DNA of 64,000 bases from JAGVPT01 sp035505655 (GTDB taxonomy: Bacteria > Bacteroidota > Ignavibacteria > UBA10030 > UBA8401): the NCBI GenBank assembly GCA_035505655.1, contig DATJQP010000034.1, positions 1 to 64,000 on the forward strand, read 5' to 3'. The notes under the pieces are model-generated. The model saw nothing but the letters and a program-made list of their open reading frames with translations. It did no database searches and was not told the DNA's origin. Positions 33,513 through 42,005 of this stretch are shown in pieces; the stretch's first letter is position 1; each line of letters begins with the position of its first letter. A program made the position numbers and the translations under genes.

Positions 33513-35203
33513 GCGCGCTCGTTTTCCTGATGACGCGCCGCTTTGTCCACAGCTTCACCCGCGCGTTCAACAATCCCGGCCGATCGGCGGGAACTGTCGT
33601 CGTTGTCGGACTTCTTCTTCTGGCCTACGGCGGCCCTCTGATATCCGGCGGTCAGAGACCGACCGCCTTCGCCTCCCTTCTGCAATTGATGCCCCCGCTC
33701 GAGATCATCTCTTCCGTCCTCACGTTGATGGTTTTCGGATTTCTCGCTCTCTCTTTCGAGGTGGCGATGAACTACACGCGGGCCTTCACCGACTCCGACG
33801 TGGGCATCCTGTTCCCGACTCCCCTTCCACGGAAGCTCGTCTTCTTCTTCTCGCTCTTTTCGAGGGGGTTGCTGGGCACTTTCGCCGGAGCCTGCCTGAT
33901 TGCGTACTTCTTCTTCAGCACGAGTCGGTCGCTCTTTGCTCACGTTTCCGCCGGGTGGTCTCTCTGGCCCGCCTTGACGGGAGCCGCGGGTTTTGCACTC
34001 CTCTTCCTCGTTGCAAACGCAGCCATCCTTGAAATCGGCGTCCTCTCGGGGCTCGGGGTGTTCAACGGCAAGATCAGCAAGCCTCGCCTACGTGCGACTG
34101 TCCTCGCCGTCTTCGCCCTTTTCATTATTTTCCCTCTCTGGCATTTTTCGGAATACACAAGGCCCGGAGCCGCTCTTTTTGCCACGTTCCTCCGACAATT
34201 GAACCAACCACCGTCATCGCTCTTGTTCCTTCCCTTTCGTGCGATCGCAGATTGCGCGCTCATCTCTTTCGGCGGGTTGACGCCGGCGATCCCCGAGGCA
34301 GTTTTCTTCTGGACGGCGGTTTTCCTCGTCTGCACAAAGGCGATCATCTCCTACACGCCCACACTCTACGAGTATGCGATCAACCTCGCGCAGGGGAATG
34401 CGCTGAGGCGGGAGATGATGAAGAAGACCTCCCTTTCCCTTCCGGATTCTGTCATTCGCAAAGCGTCCGCCGGGAAACCCGTTCCGCTCTGGCGGTGGAT
34501 GGCTCGATGGAATCCGACGGGGGCCGCCGCCCTCTTTTGGAGAAATCTCCTTCTTGTGCGCCGCTTCGGAGGATTCCTCATCGTGAAGGTCTACGTTGCG
34601 GTAACGCTCATCCTGGGTGCCGGCATCGTGATCCTTCGCACGATGAGACCGGGTATGCCGGTCTCGGAGCTTCTCGGTCTGGGAGGGATCATACAGTTCT
34701 TCCTTCTCTTCGCTTTTGTGCCGAGCAGTGTTGCCTGGCTCAGTCAGACCCTGAACCGATTCGAGTTACAGAAGCCCCTCCCTCTCTCCGCCACATCGAT
34801 GGTCGCTGCGGAACTTCTGACTCCCTCGCTCGCGGTCCTTGCCGCAAGCTTCTTTGGACTCGTCGTACTCGGCCTGATCTTCCCCGGGAAGTTGGCTCTT
34901 CTCATCCTGGGCTACCTGACGGTCGGAAGCGGCTTCATCATCATGACCGCATTGATGTTCATCGTGCTCCTTTTCAACCCGGATCAGAACGACACGTTGC
35001 AGCGAATGCTCTTTGGTTTTGCCCTGATGATTGTGTTCCTCCTCGCCTTCGTTCCGTCCGGAATTGTCATCGCGATCAGCTTTTTCGTCCACACCCCGCT
35101 GCCATGGACGACCCTCCTCGTCGTGACGGTGAACGGATCGTGTGCCTACGCGCTGCTCGCGCTCGCATCGAGAAAGTATCAATCGTTCAACCCAACGGAT
35201 TAG
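33509..35203 (+). CDS. ABC exporter permease
   Basis: A 564-residue polytopic membrane protein, roughly twelve spans, of the putative ABC-exporter family that pairs with a stand-alone ATPase. Charged loops such as DSDVGILFPTPLPRKLVFF (about 92-110) are typical: a cytoplasmic coupling-type segment with a conserved Pro. The start is GTG in a four-base GTGA overlap with the ATPase. The substrate is not inferable; the link to lemA-htpX suggests an envelope-stress setting. Confidence 0.83.
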   Translation: MSALVFLMTRRFVHSFTRAFNNPGRSAGTVVVVGLLLLAYGGPLISGGQRPTAFASLLQLMPPLEIISSVLTLMVFGFLALSFEVAMNYTRAFTDSDVGILFPTPLPRKLVFFFSLFSRGLLGTFAGACLIAYFFFSTSRSLFAHVSAGWSLWPALTGAAGFALLFLVANAAILEIGVLSGLGVFNGKISKPRLRATVLAVFALFIIFPLWHFSEYTRPGAALFATFLRQLNQPPSSLLFLPFRAIADCALISFGGLTPAIPEAVFFWTAVFLVCTKAIISYTPTLYEYAINLAQGNALRREMMKKTSLSLPDSVIRKASAGKPVPLWRWMARWNPTGAAALFWRNLLLVRRFGGFLIVKVYVAVTLILGAGIVILRTMRPGMPVSELLGLGGIIQFFLLFAFVPSSVAWLSQTLNRFELQKPLPLSATSMVAAELLTPSLAVLAASFFGLVVLGLIFPGKLALLILGYLTVGSGFIIMTALMFIVLLFNPDQNDTLQRMLFGFALMIVFLLAFVPSGIVIAISFFVHTPLPWTTLLVVTVNGSCAYALLALASRKYQSFNPTD

Positions 35204-35228
35204 CCACGAAAGGAGCGCCTGCAACCCC

Positions 35229-36092
35229 GTGCCGAAAGAGAGCATTACCGCCATCCTCCTCCTCTCCTGCCCCGACCGAAAGGGACTCGTCTCCCGGATT
35301 TCCAATTTCATCTTTGAGCGCGGAGGGAACATCATCGACCTGGACGAGCACGTAAACGACAGCGAGCAGCGGTTCTTCCTCCGTGTTGCCTGGGACATGT
35401 CGGGCTTCAGCGTCCCTCCAGAGCAGGTCCACTCGGCGTTCCGTCCCATGGGAGAGGAGTTCCAGGCCGATTGGTCCATTCGACTCAATTCGAGCCGTCA
35501 CCGCCTGGCTATCTTCGTCTCGAAGTACGACCACTGTCTCCAGGAAATCCTCTGGCGGCACGACATGAAAGAATACGATGCGGAGATCGCGCTGATCATC
35601 TCGAACCACCCGGAACTCGCTCATCTGGCCGAGCGCTACCGCGTTCCTTTCCGGGTCTTCCCGGTCACTGCGGAGACGAAAAGTTCGGTCGAGAAGGCGG
35701 AGCTTGAACTTCTCCGCAAGGAGGGGGTCGATACCATTATCCTTGCCAGGTACATGCAGGTCCTTTCGCCGGAGTTTGTGCGGGAGTACCCGAACAGGAT
35801 CATCAACATCCACCACTCCTTTCTCCCGGCGTTTGCCGGAAGAAACCCGTACGGACAGGCTTATGATCGGGGAGTGAAGATCGTCGGAGCGACGAGCCAT
35901 TACGTCACCGAGGTGCTCGACGACGGGCCGATCATCGAGCAAGAGGTTGTTCATATCACCCACAAAGATTCAGTCGACGATTTGATCCGGAAAGGGAGGG
36001 ACCTGGAGCGTCTCGTCCTTGCGCGTGCCCTGAGGCTCCACATGCAGGATCGGATCCTCGTGCACGGACGGAAAACGGTAATCTTCGAATAG
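35229..36092 (+). CDS. purU: Formyltetrahydrofolate deformylase
   Basis: A 287-residue PurU that hydrolyses 10-formyl-tetrahydrofolate to formate and tetrahydrofolate. The N-terminal ACT domain starts ITAILLLSCPDRKGLVSRIS. The formyltransferase-fold catalytic domain has MQVLSPEFV, then INIHHSFLPAF (catalytic His and partner) and DDGPIIEQEV (catalytic Asp). The start is GTG after AAAGGAG. The frame is open further upstream over the permease gene, but the ACT domain begins directly after this start. Confidence 0.94.
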   Translation: MPKESITAILLLSCPDRKGLVSRISNFIFERGGNIIDLDEHVNDSEQRFFLRVAWDMSGFSVPPEQVHSAFRPMGEEFQADWSIRLNSSRHRLAIFVSKYDHCLQEILWRHDMKEYDAEIALIISNHPELAHLAERYRVPFRVFPVTAETKSSVEKAELELLRKEGVDTIILARYMQVLSPEFVREYPNRIINIHHSFLPAFAGRNPYGQAYDRGVKIVGATSHYVTEVLDDGPIIEQEVVHITHKDSVDDLIRKGRDLERLVLARALRLHMQDRILVHGRKTVIFE

Positions 36093-36133
36093 CAGGTGAA
36101 CGGGCCGTCTGGCTTGGGGCCTTCGCGTTTTCC

Positions 36134-36994
36134 CTAACGACAAAGGAAGGCCATCGCGTCAACGACCTGACGGTAGTAGCCCGTTCCGAACAGGTTGAGG
36201 TGGTTGAAGAGGTGGTAAAGTTTATAGAGCTCCATCCGCCGCTCCCATCCGGCTCCCAGCGGCCATTCTTCGTTGTACGCTTCGTAGAACGACTCGTCAA
36301 ACCCTCCAAAGAGAAGAGTCATCGCGAGATCTGCTTCCCGGTCCCCATAATATACCGCCGGGTCGATCAAAACGGGGATTGACCCTTCCGCGCAGAGGTA
36401 GTTTCCCTGCCAGAGATCTCCGTGCAACAATGAGGGCTTTGCCCGATCCTCGGGAATCAACTCCGGAAGCTTGTTCTCCAATCTCGCGAAGAGCTTCGAG
36501 AGCCTCTCGTCGGCATATCCATTTCTTTCGGCAAGTTTGAACTGTTCTTCAAGCCGGTGCACCCTGAAGAACTCCCTCCAGGAGGATGTCCGCGGCAGAT
36601 TCCTCTGCGGGGTCGACCCGATGTAGTTGTCCTCCTCGAAGCCGAAGGATGCGCCACAGAAACGGTGGAGGCGCGCAAATTGTCGCCCGAACTCTTCGAA
36701 GAATCGCCCTCTGTTCGCAGCCCTGGTAGGAGGAATGTATTCGAGCAGAAGGATCTCTGAATCACAAAACATCACTGCGGGGGTCCGGATTGCCCCCCCT
36801 CTGGCCAGTTCGCTCAGCCCCCTTGCCTCGCGGAAGAACATGTCAGCGGTTTGAGGTGTCACCTTTGCGAAGATCGTGCCTCCATCCTGAAGGCGGACCT
36901 TCAGCGTGGTCGAGATCGATCCTCCCCCGACCGGCTCTGTCGAAAGAACGCGCCTGCCGAGAACGAGTTCTATATGTGAGTGAAGATCTCCCAT
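36134..36994 (-). CDS. Fructosamine/ketosamine-3-kinase family protein
   Basis: A 286-residue ketosamine kinase. Family markers are VGGGSISTTLKV near the N-terminus, DNYIGSTPQRN at about 122-132, the catalytic HGDLWQGN (Asp193) and metal-binding IDPAVYYGDREADLAM (Asp211). Bacterial members mostly act on ribulosamine and erythrulosamine adducts on proteins. It follows the phosphatase gene by 29 bp, so the pair is probably one operon: phosphatase removes the 5-phosphate and the kinase phosphorylates O3 to destabilise the adduct. Confidence 0.92.
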   Translation of the reverse strand: MGDLHSHIELVLGRRVLSTEPVGGGSISTTLKVRLQDGGTIFAKVTPQTADMFFREARGLSELARGGAIRTPAVMFCDSEILLLEYIPPTRAANRGRFFEEFGRQFARLHRFCGASFGFEEDNYIGSTPQRNLPRTSSWREFFRVHRLEEQFKLAERNGYADERLSKLFARLENKLPELIPEDRAKPSLLHGDLWQGNYLCAEGSIPVLIDPAVYYGDREADLAMTLLFGGFDESFYEAYNEEWPLGAGWERRMELYKLYHLFNHLNLFGTGYYRQVVDAMAFLCR

Positions 36995-37023
36995 TCGTCA
37001 CGCCGCATGTTGTTGAAGGATCT

Positions 37024-37494
37024 TCAGGCCGCCGTCTGGTCGGCTTCAATTCTTTTCCGCAACCCCTCGCAAGCGTCTTCAAGGATGTCAAGAACGTACT
37101 CAAAGCCTTCGGGCCCTTCGTAGTATGGATCCGGGACTTCGTCAACCTTCATCGTTTCACAATATTCTGTCATCAGAGAGAGTTTCTTTCGATATCGCTT
37201 GTCTCTGTCCATCCGCTGAAGGTCCGCGAGATTGTCGCGGTCCATGGCGACGATCATGTCGAAGCGGTCGAAGTCGATCTCCGGCTTGAACTTGCGCGCG
37301 TGACTCTCCAGGGTATACCCGCGCCTGGCCGCGTGTTGACGCATGCGCACATCGGGAAGGTCCCCGACATGGTACCCCGCGGTTCCTGCCGACTCGACGT
37401 GCAAATCCATCCCTCGCGATATTTTTTTCATCACGCCTTCCGCCGCGGGTGATCGGCAGATGTTTCCGAGACACACAAAGAGGATCTTCTTCAT
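37024..37494 (-). CDS. Low-molecular-weight protein-tyrosine-phosphatase family enzyme
   Basis: A 156-residue LMW-PTP. The P-loop is CLGNICRS (Cys8, Arg14) and the general acid is in VPDPYYEG (Asp122). It is the first gene of a pair with the ketosamine kinase. Members in this context can dephosphorylate 5-phosphoribulosamines, so a deglycation role is likelier here than tyrosine signalling. Cytoplasmic. Confidence 0.92.
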   Translation of the reverse strand: MKKILFVCLGNICRSPAAEGVMKKISRGMDLHVESAGTAGYHVGDLPDVRMRQHAARRGYTLESHARKFKPEIDFDRFDMIVAMDRDNLADLQRMDRDKRYRKKLSLMTEYCETMKVDEVPDPYYEGPEGFEYVLDILEDACEGLRKRIEADQTAA

Positions 37495-37573
37495 CGGGAG
37501 CTATAAATGAGAGTTTGACGACCGGACCCCAAGGGTGTTAGCGCCGTTTGCTCCGGGCACGAATCCCCGGTGT

Positions 37574-37771
37574 TTAGCGCACCTTCAAAACATCGCGAAT
37601 TCTTCGATATACTTCAAGCTCTGGGTGAGTGTCGCAGTTTGGATCCTCAACGAGTCGAGCCTTCGATCCGCCAATCACGAAGTGTCCCGAGGGGATCACT
37701 TCGTGAATGCCTTCGGGAATATCCGCGGGTGTCCCAACGCCGTCACGAAGCGTCCCCTTGGGATGCTTCAT
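37574..37771 (-). CDS. Small protein, unknown function
   Basis: A 65-residue ORF with a protein-like composition: IPEGIHEVIPSGHFVIGG in the middle and a helical end HPELEVYRRIRDVL. Its ATG overlaps the TGA of the 34-residue ORF upstream in an ATGA junction. No family is recognised. The two frames could also be a single gene of about 99 residues split by one indel. Confidence 0.5.
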   Translation of the reverse strand: MKHPKGTLRDGVGTPADIPEGIHEVIPSGHFVIGGSKARLVEDPNCDTHPELEVYRRIRDVLKVR

Positions 37772-37872
37772 GAAATGACGTCTGTCGGAGTCGCCTCTTC
37801 CGCGGGTGGACTTATCGGTTCCGAAGGAATCGCTTCGGGAGGATCCACCTCCCCGAATTCTCGGATCTTCAT
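37768..37872 (-). CDS. 34-residue acidic, proline-rich peptide ORF
   Basis: It starts MKIREFGEVDPPEAIP after a GGGAGGGTCGTAGG ribosome-binding region and ends in an ATGA overlap with the next small ORF. The composition (six or more Pro, many Glu) looks coding rather than random. No homology is recognised. It may be a leader peptide, or the N-terminal part of the downstream frame separated by a sequencing or real frameshift. Confidence 0.4.
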   Translation of the reverse strand: MKIREFGEVDPPEAIPSEPISPPAEEATPTDVIS

Positions 37873-38052
37873 CCTACGACCCTCCCGGGTCTGGAAGTAC
37901 CGGAGTGCAAACAAATCCAAAAATATCTACATTGAAGTGCGGCATCAATGCCGCGTCGCAAAGACTGCGGGAGAAGATCCGAGCCTGGCAAACATCGTCC
38001 TCTGCTGAAAATTCCTGTTGGCGACGGAGACCCCGAACATTTATAGGAAGGC

Positions 38053-38337
38053 ATGAACATGAACTACTACGCGCTCATTTACGATCTGGTTCCCGACTAT
38101 CTTCAGCGGCGCGGTCAAGTCCGGGATGTTCACTTGAAGCTCGCCGAGGAATACCACCAGCGAGGCGAACTTCTCCTGGCCGGAGCCTTTACGGAGCCGA
38201 CAGACCGGGCGTTGCTGGTATTCCGAACCTCGGGGGTAGGACCAATCGAGGAGTTTATCCGGAAGGACCCCTACGTTAAGAACAAGCTCGTCGCAAAGTG
38301 GGAAATACGCCCATGGACCGTCGTGATCGGAAAGTAG
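38053..38337 (+). CDS. YciI-family protein
   Basis: A 94-residue YciI protein with the family layout YYALIYDLVPDYLQRRGQVRDVHLKLAEEYHQRGELLLAGAF shown in parts: the strand YALIYD, the conserved His in RDVHLKL and Gly-Ala-Phe. The end is DPYVKNKLVAKWEIRPW, which carries the family's terminal Trp. The function of YciI proteins is not settled (a dimeric alpha/beta barrel). TAGGAAGG precedes the ATG. It is one of few + genes in this part and converges on rmuC, six bases apart. Confidence 0.85.
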   Translation: MNMNYYALIYDLVPDYLQRRGQVRDVHLKLAEEYHQRGELLLAGAFTEPTDRALLVFRTSGVGPIEEFIRKDPYVKNKLVAKWEIRPWTVVIGK

Positions 38338-38343
38338 CGCGGC

Positions 38344-39495
38344 CTAAGGAAGGAGCTCTCCCTGGACCGGCGGTGAGGTGAGCGACCCGGCCGAAGAATT
38401 CTTCAACTTCTCTTCGAAGGTGTCGAGCCTGCGCGCCGCCTCATCGTACTTGTTCTTCGCATTCGTAAGATGCTTGCCCACAGTCTCGAACTCATCCATG
38501 AACCTCCCGAGGTCTCCCTGGAGCCTCGCAAGGTTCTGGATGATCTCCTTCGCGCTCTTTTCCACCTCCATCCCCTTGAAACCAAGCGCGAGAACGTGAA
38601 GCTGGGCGTAAAAGGTGTTCGGCGAGACGGAAAAGACTCTCCGCTGGACGCCGTAGTTGTAGATGTTTGAGCCGTCATCGTAATTGTCATTCTTGATGAT
38701 CGTCTCGTAGTAGATGTTCTCGGCGGGAATGTACATGAGAGCGAAGTCGAAAGTCCCCTCGTCCGGCGCGATGTATTTCTGGGCGATGGCGTCGATGTGT
38801 TTCTTGACGTCGCTCACGAAGAGCTTGTAGTTCGCCTTCTTTTCGCTTTCGTTCGTCGCCTCAGCCATCTTCCGGAAGTTCTCGAGGGGGAATTTCGAAT
38901 CGATCGGAATGATCCCGTTCGCCGTCCGGACGATCGCATCGACGGTGTTGCCGTTCCGGAACCGGTATTGCATGGCGTACGACGAAGCAGGGATCACCTG
39001 CTTCAGCAAATCCTCCAGCATCGACTCCCCCAGCCCGCCTCGTAGCTTGGGGGCTTTGAGCAATCCCTCAAGTTGCGCGACGCTCTCTCCGAGCTGTTTC
39101 ATTTCTTCTGTTGCCTGCAGAAGCTGACCCTGGCTTTTCTGGAGATCTCCGATAACTTTTGCAGCATTGTCGAGCCGATTCCCGATGGTGCTCGTCTGCG
39201 AAGCGAGCTGCTGGTTCATCAACTCAGTCGTCTTCTGGATGGACTGGGTGACGAGGCCAATCTGCTGGTTCATACTCTCGGCGTTCGAACGCATGCTCTG
39301 AAACATCGTGTCGGTCGCCGATTTCAGGCTCTGTGAAACCTCGCCGCGGAGCGAGTCGATCTGTTGCTGCATCATCATTGCCGCTTGAGAAGGCGGTTCG
39401 GTCGTCGTCTCTTTCCTGCGCAGCAGTACAACCGCGGCCATCGCGACGAGGACAAGAAGGAGAATCAGTGTGGCGAGTTCCATTCCGTTCAGCAT
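38344..39495 (-). CDS. rmuC: DNA recombination protein RmuC
   Basis: A 383-residue RmuC. The N-terminal span (about 8-24) is followed by a long coiled coil (about 35-145) and the nuclease-like domain: GGLGESMLEDLLKQVIP, VDAIVRTANGIIPIDSKFPLENF and the later FALMYIPAENIYYETI. RmuC limits inversion at short inverted repeats in E. coli. The start may be ATG 39495 or 39483; neither has a strong ribosome-binding site. The frame is open upstream without membrane or coil features. Confidence 0.93.
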   Translation of the reverse strand: MLNGMELATLILLLVLVAMAAVVLLRRKETTTEPPSQAAMMMQQQIDSLRGEVSQSLKSATDTMFQSMRSNAESMNQQIGLVTQSIQKTTELMNQQLASQTSTIGNRLDNAAKVIGDLQKSQGQLLQATEEMKQLGESVAQLEGLLKAPKLRGGLGESMLEDLLKQVIPASSYAMQYRFRNGNTVDAIVRTANGIIPIDSKFPLENFRKMAEATNESEKKANYKLFVSDVKKHIDAIAQKYIAPDEGTFDFALMYIPAENIYYETIIKNDNYDDGSNIYNYGVQRRVFSVSPNTFYAQLHVLALGFKGMEVEKSAKEIIQNLARLQGDLGRFMDEFETVGKHLTNAKNKYDEAARRLDTFEEKLKNSSAGSLTSPPVQGELLP

Positions 39496-39557
39496 CAATG
39501 TAAGGGAAGGCAGGAAGGCAACGCGCCCTCCCGCAGAACTGTTCGTGCGCGGACCGG

Positions 39558-40721
39558 CTAATAGGGCTTTGTGAAGAAAACAAGGAGCACGACGCCGAGG
39601 ATCGAGTATTGCAGGACGCGCGCGTGTAACATACTCTTTTTCTTCAAGGAATTCCACGCATAGGCGATAACTCCCATCGCCGCGATGAGGAGCGCGGACA
39701 TGCCGATGACCTCCAACACATTGCAGTGCGGCCCGATGATCGAAGCAAGATTGTTGCCTCCGAAGAGCATTCCATAGATCACGACGAGATGGAGGGTGTA
39801 GGTCACCAGCGACTCAGAACCGAGGAGGCTAACGAGGGACCGTTGCGACTTCATCCGCCGCTCCCAGAACCAGAGCCCCGAGAGGATCATGAGTACCACG
39901 CCAAGGCGGATGAAGAGGAATTCCGGGCTCGCAACCCAGAAGTCGTGAGGCGGGTAGAGAGTCACGGGAAGCCGCCATGCGCCGATCGAAAGCACGATGA
40001 GGGTGAGGCCGAGCCAGGCATTGAGCGTGAAGAAGCGTTCATCCCCCAACCTCCCCCTCGCAAAGACGTACGACTGACCCACAACTCCGCCGAAGAGGAG
40101 AAAACTCATCCACGGAAAGATTGGGAAGAGCGATCCGTGGAGAGAGTTGACGTAACTGGCAAACGGGAGTGACAGCCATCGGTCGACGTTTAGCGAGGAT
40201 GCAAACGGAGTTATGAATGCTCCGAGCGCCGCGAGGAGCGTTACCAACATGAGGTATCTCTTCTGAGTCCGGGCGATGAGGACGACGAGAAGCATCAGGA
40301 GTAGCGAGAGAGCGATGCACTGAAGGACATCCACCGGCCAGAAGGAGGCCCATTCGTCCCATCCGATGAGGAACGCGAGTTTGTGAAACGAGAAGAACGG
40401 GAGATGGAGTGCGTATCCGACAGCCCAGACCTGGATGATGCGGCCGACCTGTTTCCAGAAGACCGGCGAGAGGGCAAGATAGTCGCGCCATTTCCGGTCT
40501 CCGACGATGGCAAAAGCGTACCCCGCCACGAAGAGAAACGACGGAGCGACAAGCCCGTTGATGAAATTGAGTACCGGGAACCAGTACTCCGATCGGATCT
40601 CGGGACGCATAAACGTGTTCGTCACATGGACCTCGATCATTACAAAGACGGCCCAACCTCGCAGAAGGTCAATGTAGACGTATCTCGTCTTCGGCTGCTG
40701 TATCGATGGAGTTTGCATCAT
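39558..40721 (-). CDS. HGSNAT/DUF1624-like membrane acyltransferase
   Basis: A 387-residue membrane protein with about ten spans. The N-terminal YIDLLRGWAVFVMIEVHVTNTF carries the Asp-Leu-x-Arg-Gly and His pattern of the heparan-alpha-glucosaminide acetyltransferase-like (DUF1624) superfamily, related to acyltransferase 3. It probably moves an acyl group across or at the membrane onto a sugar. The substrate is unknown. It lies between rmuC and kbl with short gaps. Confidence 0.8.
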   Translation of the reverse strand: MMQTPSIQQPKTRYVYIDLLRGWAVFVMIEVHVTNTFMRPEIRSEYWFPVLNFINGLVAPSFLFVAGYAFAIVGDRKWRDYLALSPVFWKQVGRIIQVWAVGYALHLPFFSFHKLAFLIGWDEWASFWPVDVLQCIALSLLLMLLVVLIARTQKRYLMLVTLLAALGAFITPFASSLNVDRWLSLPFASYVNSLHGSLFPIFPWMSFLLFGGVVGQSYVFARGRLGDERFFTLNAWLGLTLIVLSIGAWRLPVTLYPPHDFWVASPEFLFIRLGVVLMILSGLWFWERRMKSQRSLVSLLGSESLVTYTLHLVVIYGMLFGGNNLASIIGPHCNVLEVIGMSALLIAAMGVIAYAWNSLKKKSMLHARVLQYSILGVVLLVFFTKPY

Positions 40722-40766
40722 TCGCAGTCAGTCGCTCCCGGGGGCACTCGCAGAGTTGTTCGAGGA

Positions 40767-41987
40767 TCAAATGACGTTCAGCTTCTTCCCCACTTTCCCG
40801 AAGGCTTCAAGAGCCCGGTCGAGATCGTTCCTCGTCAAATCGGCCGAGATCTGTGCGCGCAGCCGCGCCTCCCCTTTTGGCACCACCGGAAACCATAATC
40901 CTTTGATGTAGACTCCCGCATTCAGCATTGCGGCGCTCATCTTCTGTGCGAGCGCGGCTTCTCCGAGCATGACTGGCACGATCGGATGATCTCCTTCAAG
41001 AATTCTGAAGCCGAGGCCCCTGATCTCCTTGCGGAAGTAGGCGGTGTTCTCGTGGAGACGCCTGACGATTGAGCGGTCGCGTGCGAGGAGACCGAACGCC
41101 GCCGTGCAGGCACAGACGATCGAGGGGGGAAGGGAATTCGAAAAGGTATAGGGACGGGACTTCTGTCGGAGGTACTCGACGAGTTCTTTCTTCCCGCTGA
41201 GATACCCGCCAGCCGCCCCCCCAATGGCCTTTCCCAACGTCCCCGAAATGACATCCACCTGTCCCAAAACGCCGAAATGTTCCGGCGTTCCTCTTCCGGA
41301 CTTCCCACAGACGCCGATCGCGTGCGAATCATCGACAAAGAGGATAGCGTCGTGTCGGTGCGCGACTTCCACAAGCTTGTCCAGCGGAGCCAGGTCCCCC
41401 TCCATGCTGAATACTCCGTCGGTCGCGACGATCCGGAGACGGTAACCCTTCCCCCCATCCTCCCGTAAAAGCTGATCGAGGTGGCCGACGTCTCCGTGAT
41501 TGTAGATCTTCTTGTCGGTCGTCTCCGGCCTGCAGAGACGCATCCCGTCGATGATGCTCGCGTGGTTGAGTTTGTCGGTGTAGATCGCGTCCCTGTAGTT
41601 TTCGACTCCCATTTTCTCATTCACGAGGCTTGCAAAGAATCCCTCGTTTGCGGCGAAACAGGATGAGAAGAGGATGGTATCCTCGGTTCCCAGGAACTTC
41701 GAGATCTTCTTTTCCAGGTCGAGGTGAATCGTCTGCGTCCCGCAGATGAAGCGCACGGAAGCCACGCCGTATCCGTACTTCCGGATACCGTCGATCGCGG
41801 CTTTGCGAACGACAGGATGGTTCGACATTCCGAGATAATTGTTGGAAGCCATCATAACGACCTTCTTCCCCCCCACCGTGACGACTCCCGATTGAGCGGA
41901 TTCGAGCGGGGTTTCGATCTTATACGTATTCGCCTCGCGGATGCGCGAGACCTCAGAGGCAACAAGCTCGAGATAATTCATAGTCAA
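40767..41987 (-). CDS. kbl: Glycine C-acetyltransferase (2-amino-3-ketobutyrate CoA ligase)
   Basis: A 406-residue PLP enzyme of the alpha-oxoamine synthase family. The PLP Lys is in ISGTLGKAIGG, with FVDDSHAIGVCG (PLP ring Asp and His) and the N-terminal SNNYLGMSNHP. Adjacent tdh upstream makes Kbl, rather than BioF, the better call: Tdh oxidises threonine to 2-amino-3-ketobutyrate and Kbl splits this with CoA into glycine and acetyl-CoA. About 18 bp separate the genes. Confidence 0.9.
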   Translation of the reverse strand: MTMNYLELVASEVSRIREANTYKIETPLESAQSGVVTVGGKKVVMMASNNYLGMSNHPVVRKAAIDGIRKYGYGVASVRFICGTQTIHLDLEKKISKFLGTEDTILFSSCFAANEGFFASLVNEKMGVENYRDAIYTDKLNHASIIDGMRLCRPETTDKKIYNHGDVGHLDQLLREDGGKGYRLRIVATDGVFSMEGDLAPLDKLVEVAHRHDAILFVDDSHAIGVCGKSGRGTPEHFGVLGQVDVISGTLGKAIGGAAGGYLSGKKELVEYLRQKSRPYTFSNSLPPSIVCACTAAFGLLARDRSIVRRLHENTAYFRKEIRGLGFRILEGDHPIVPVMLGEAALAQKMSAAMLNAGVYIKGLWFPVVPKGEARLRAQISADLTRNDLDRALEAFGKVGKKLNVI

Positions 41988-42005
41988 GATCCGTGTATGA
42001 AGGAG

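Noticed and set aside
40767..41987. BioF (biotin synthesis) instead of Kbl
   Set aside because: The families are close, but there are no other bio genes and the neighbouring threonine-dehydrogenase-like gene fits Kbl.
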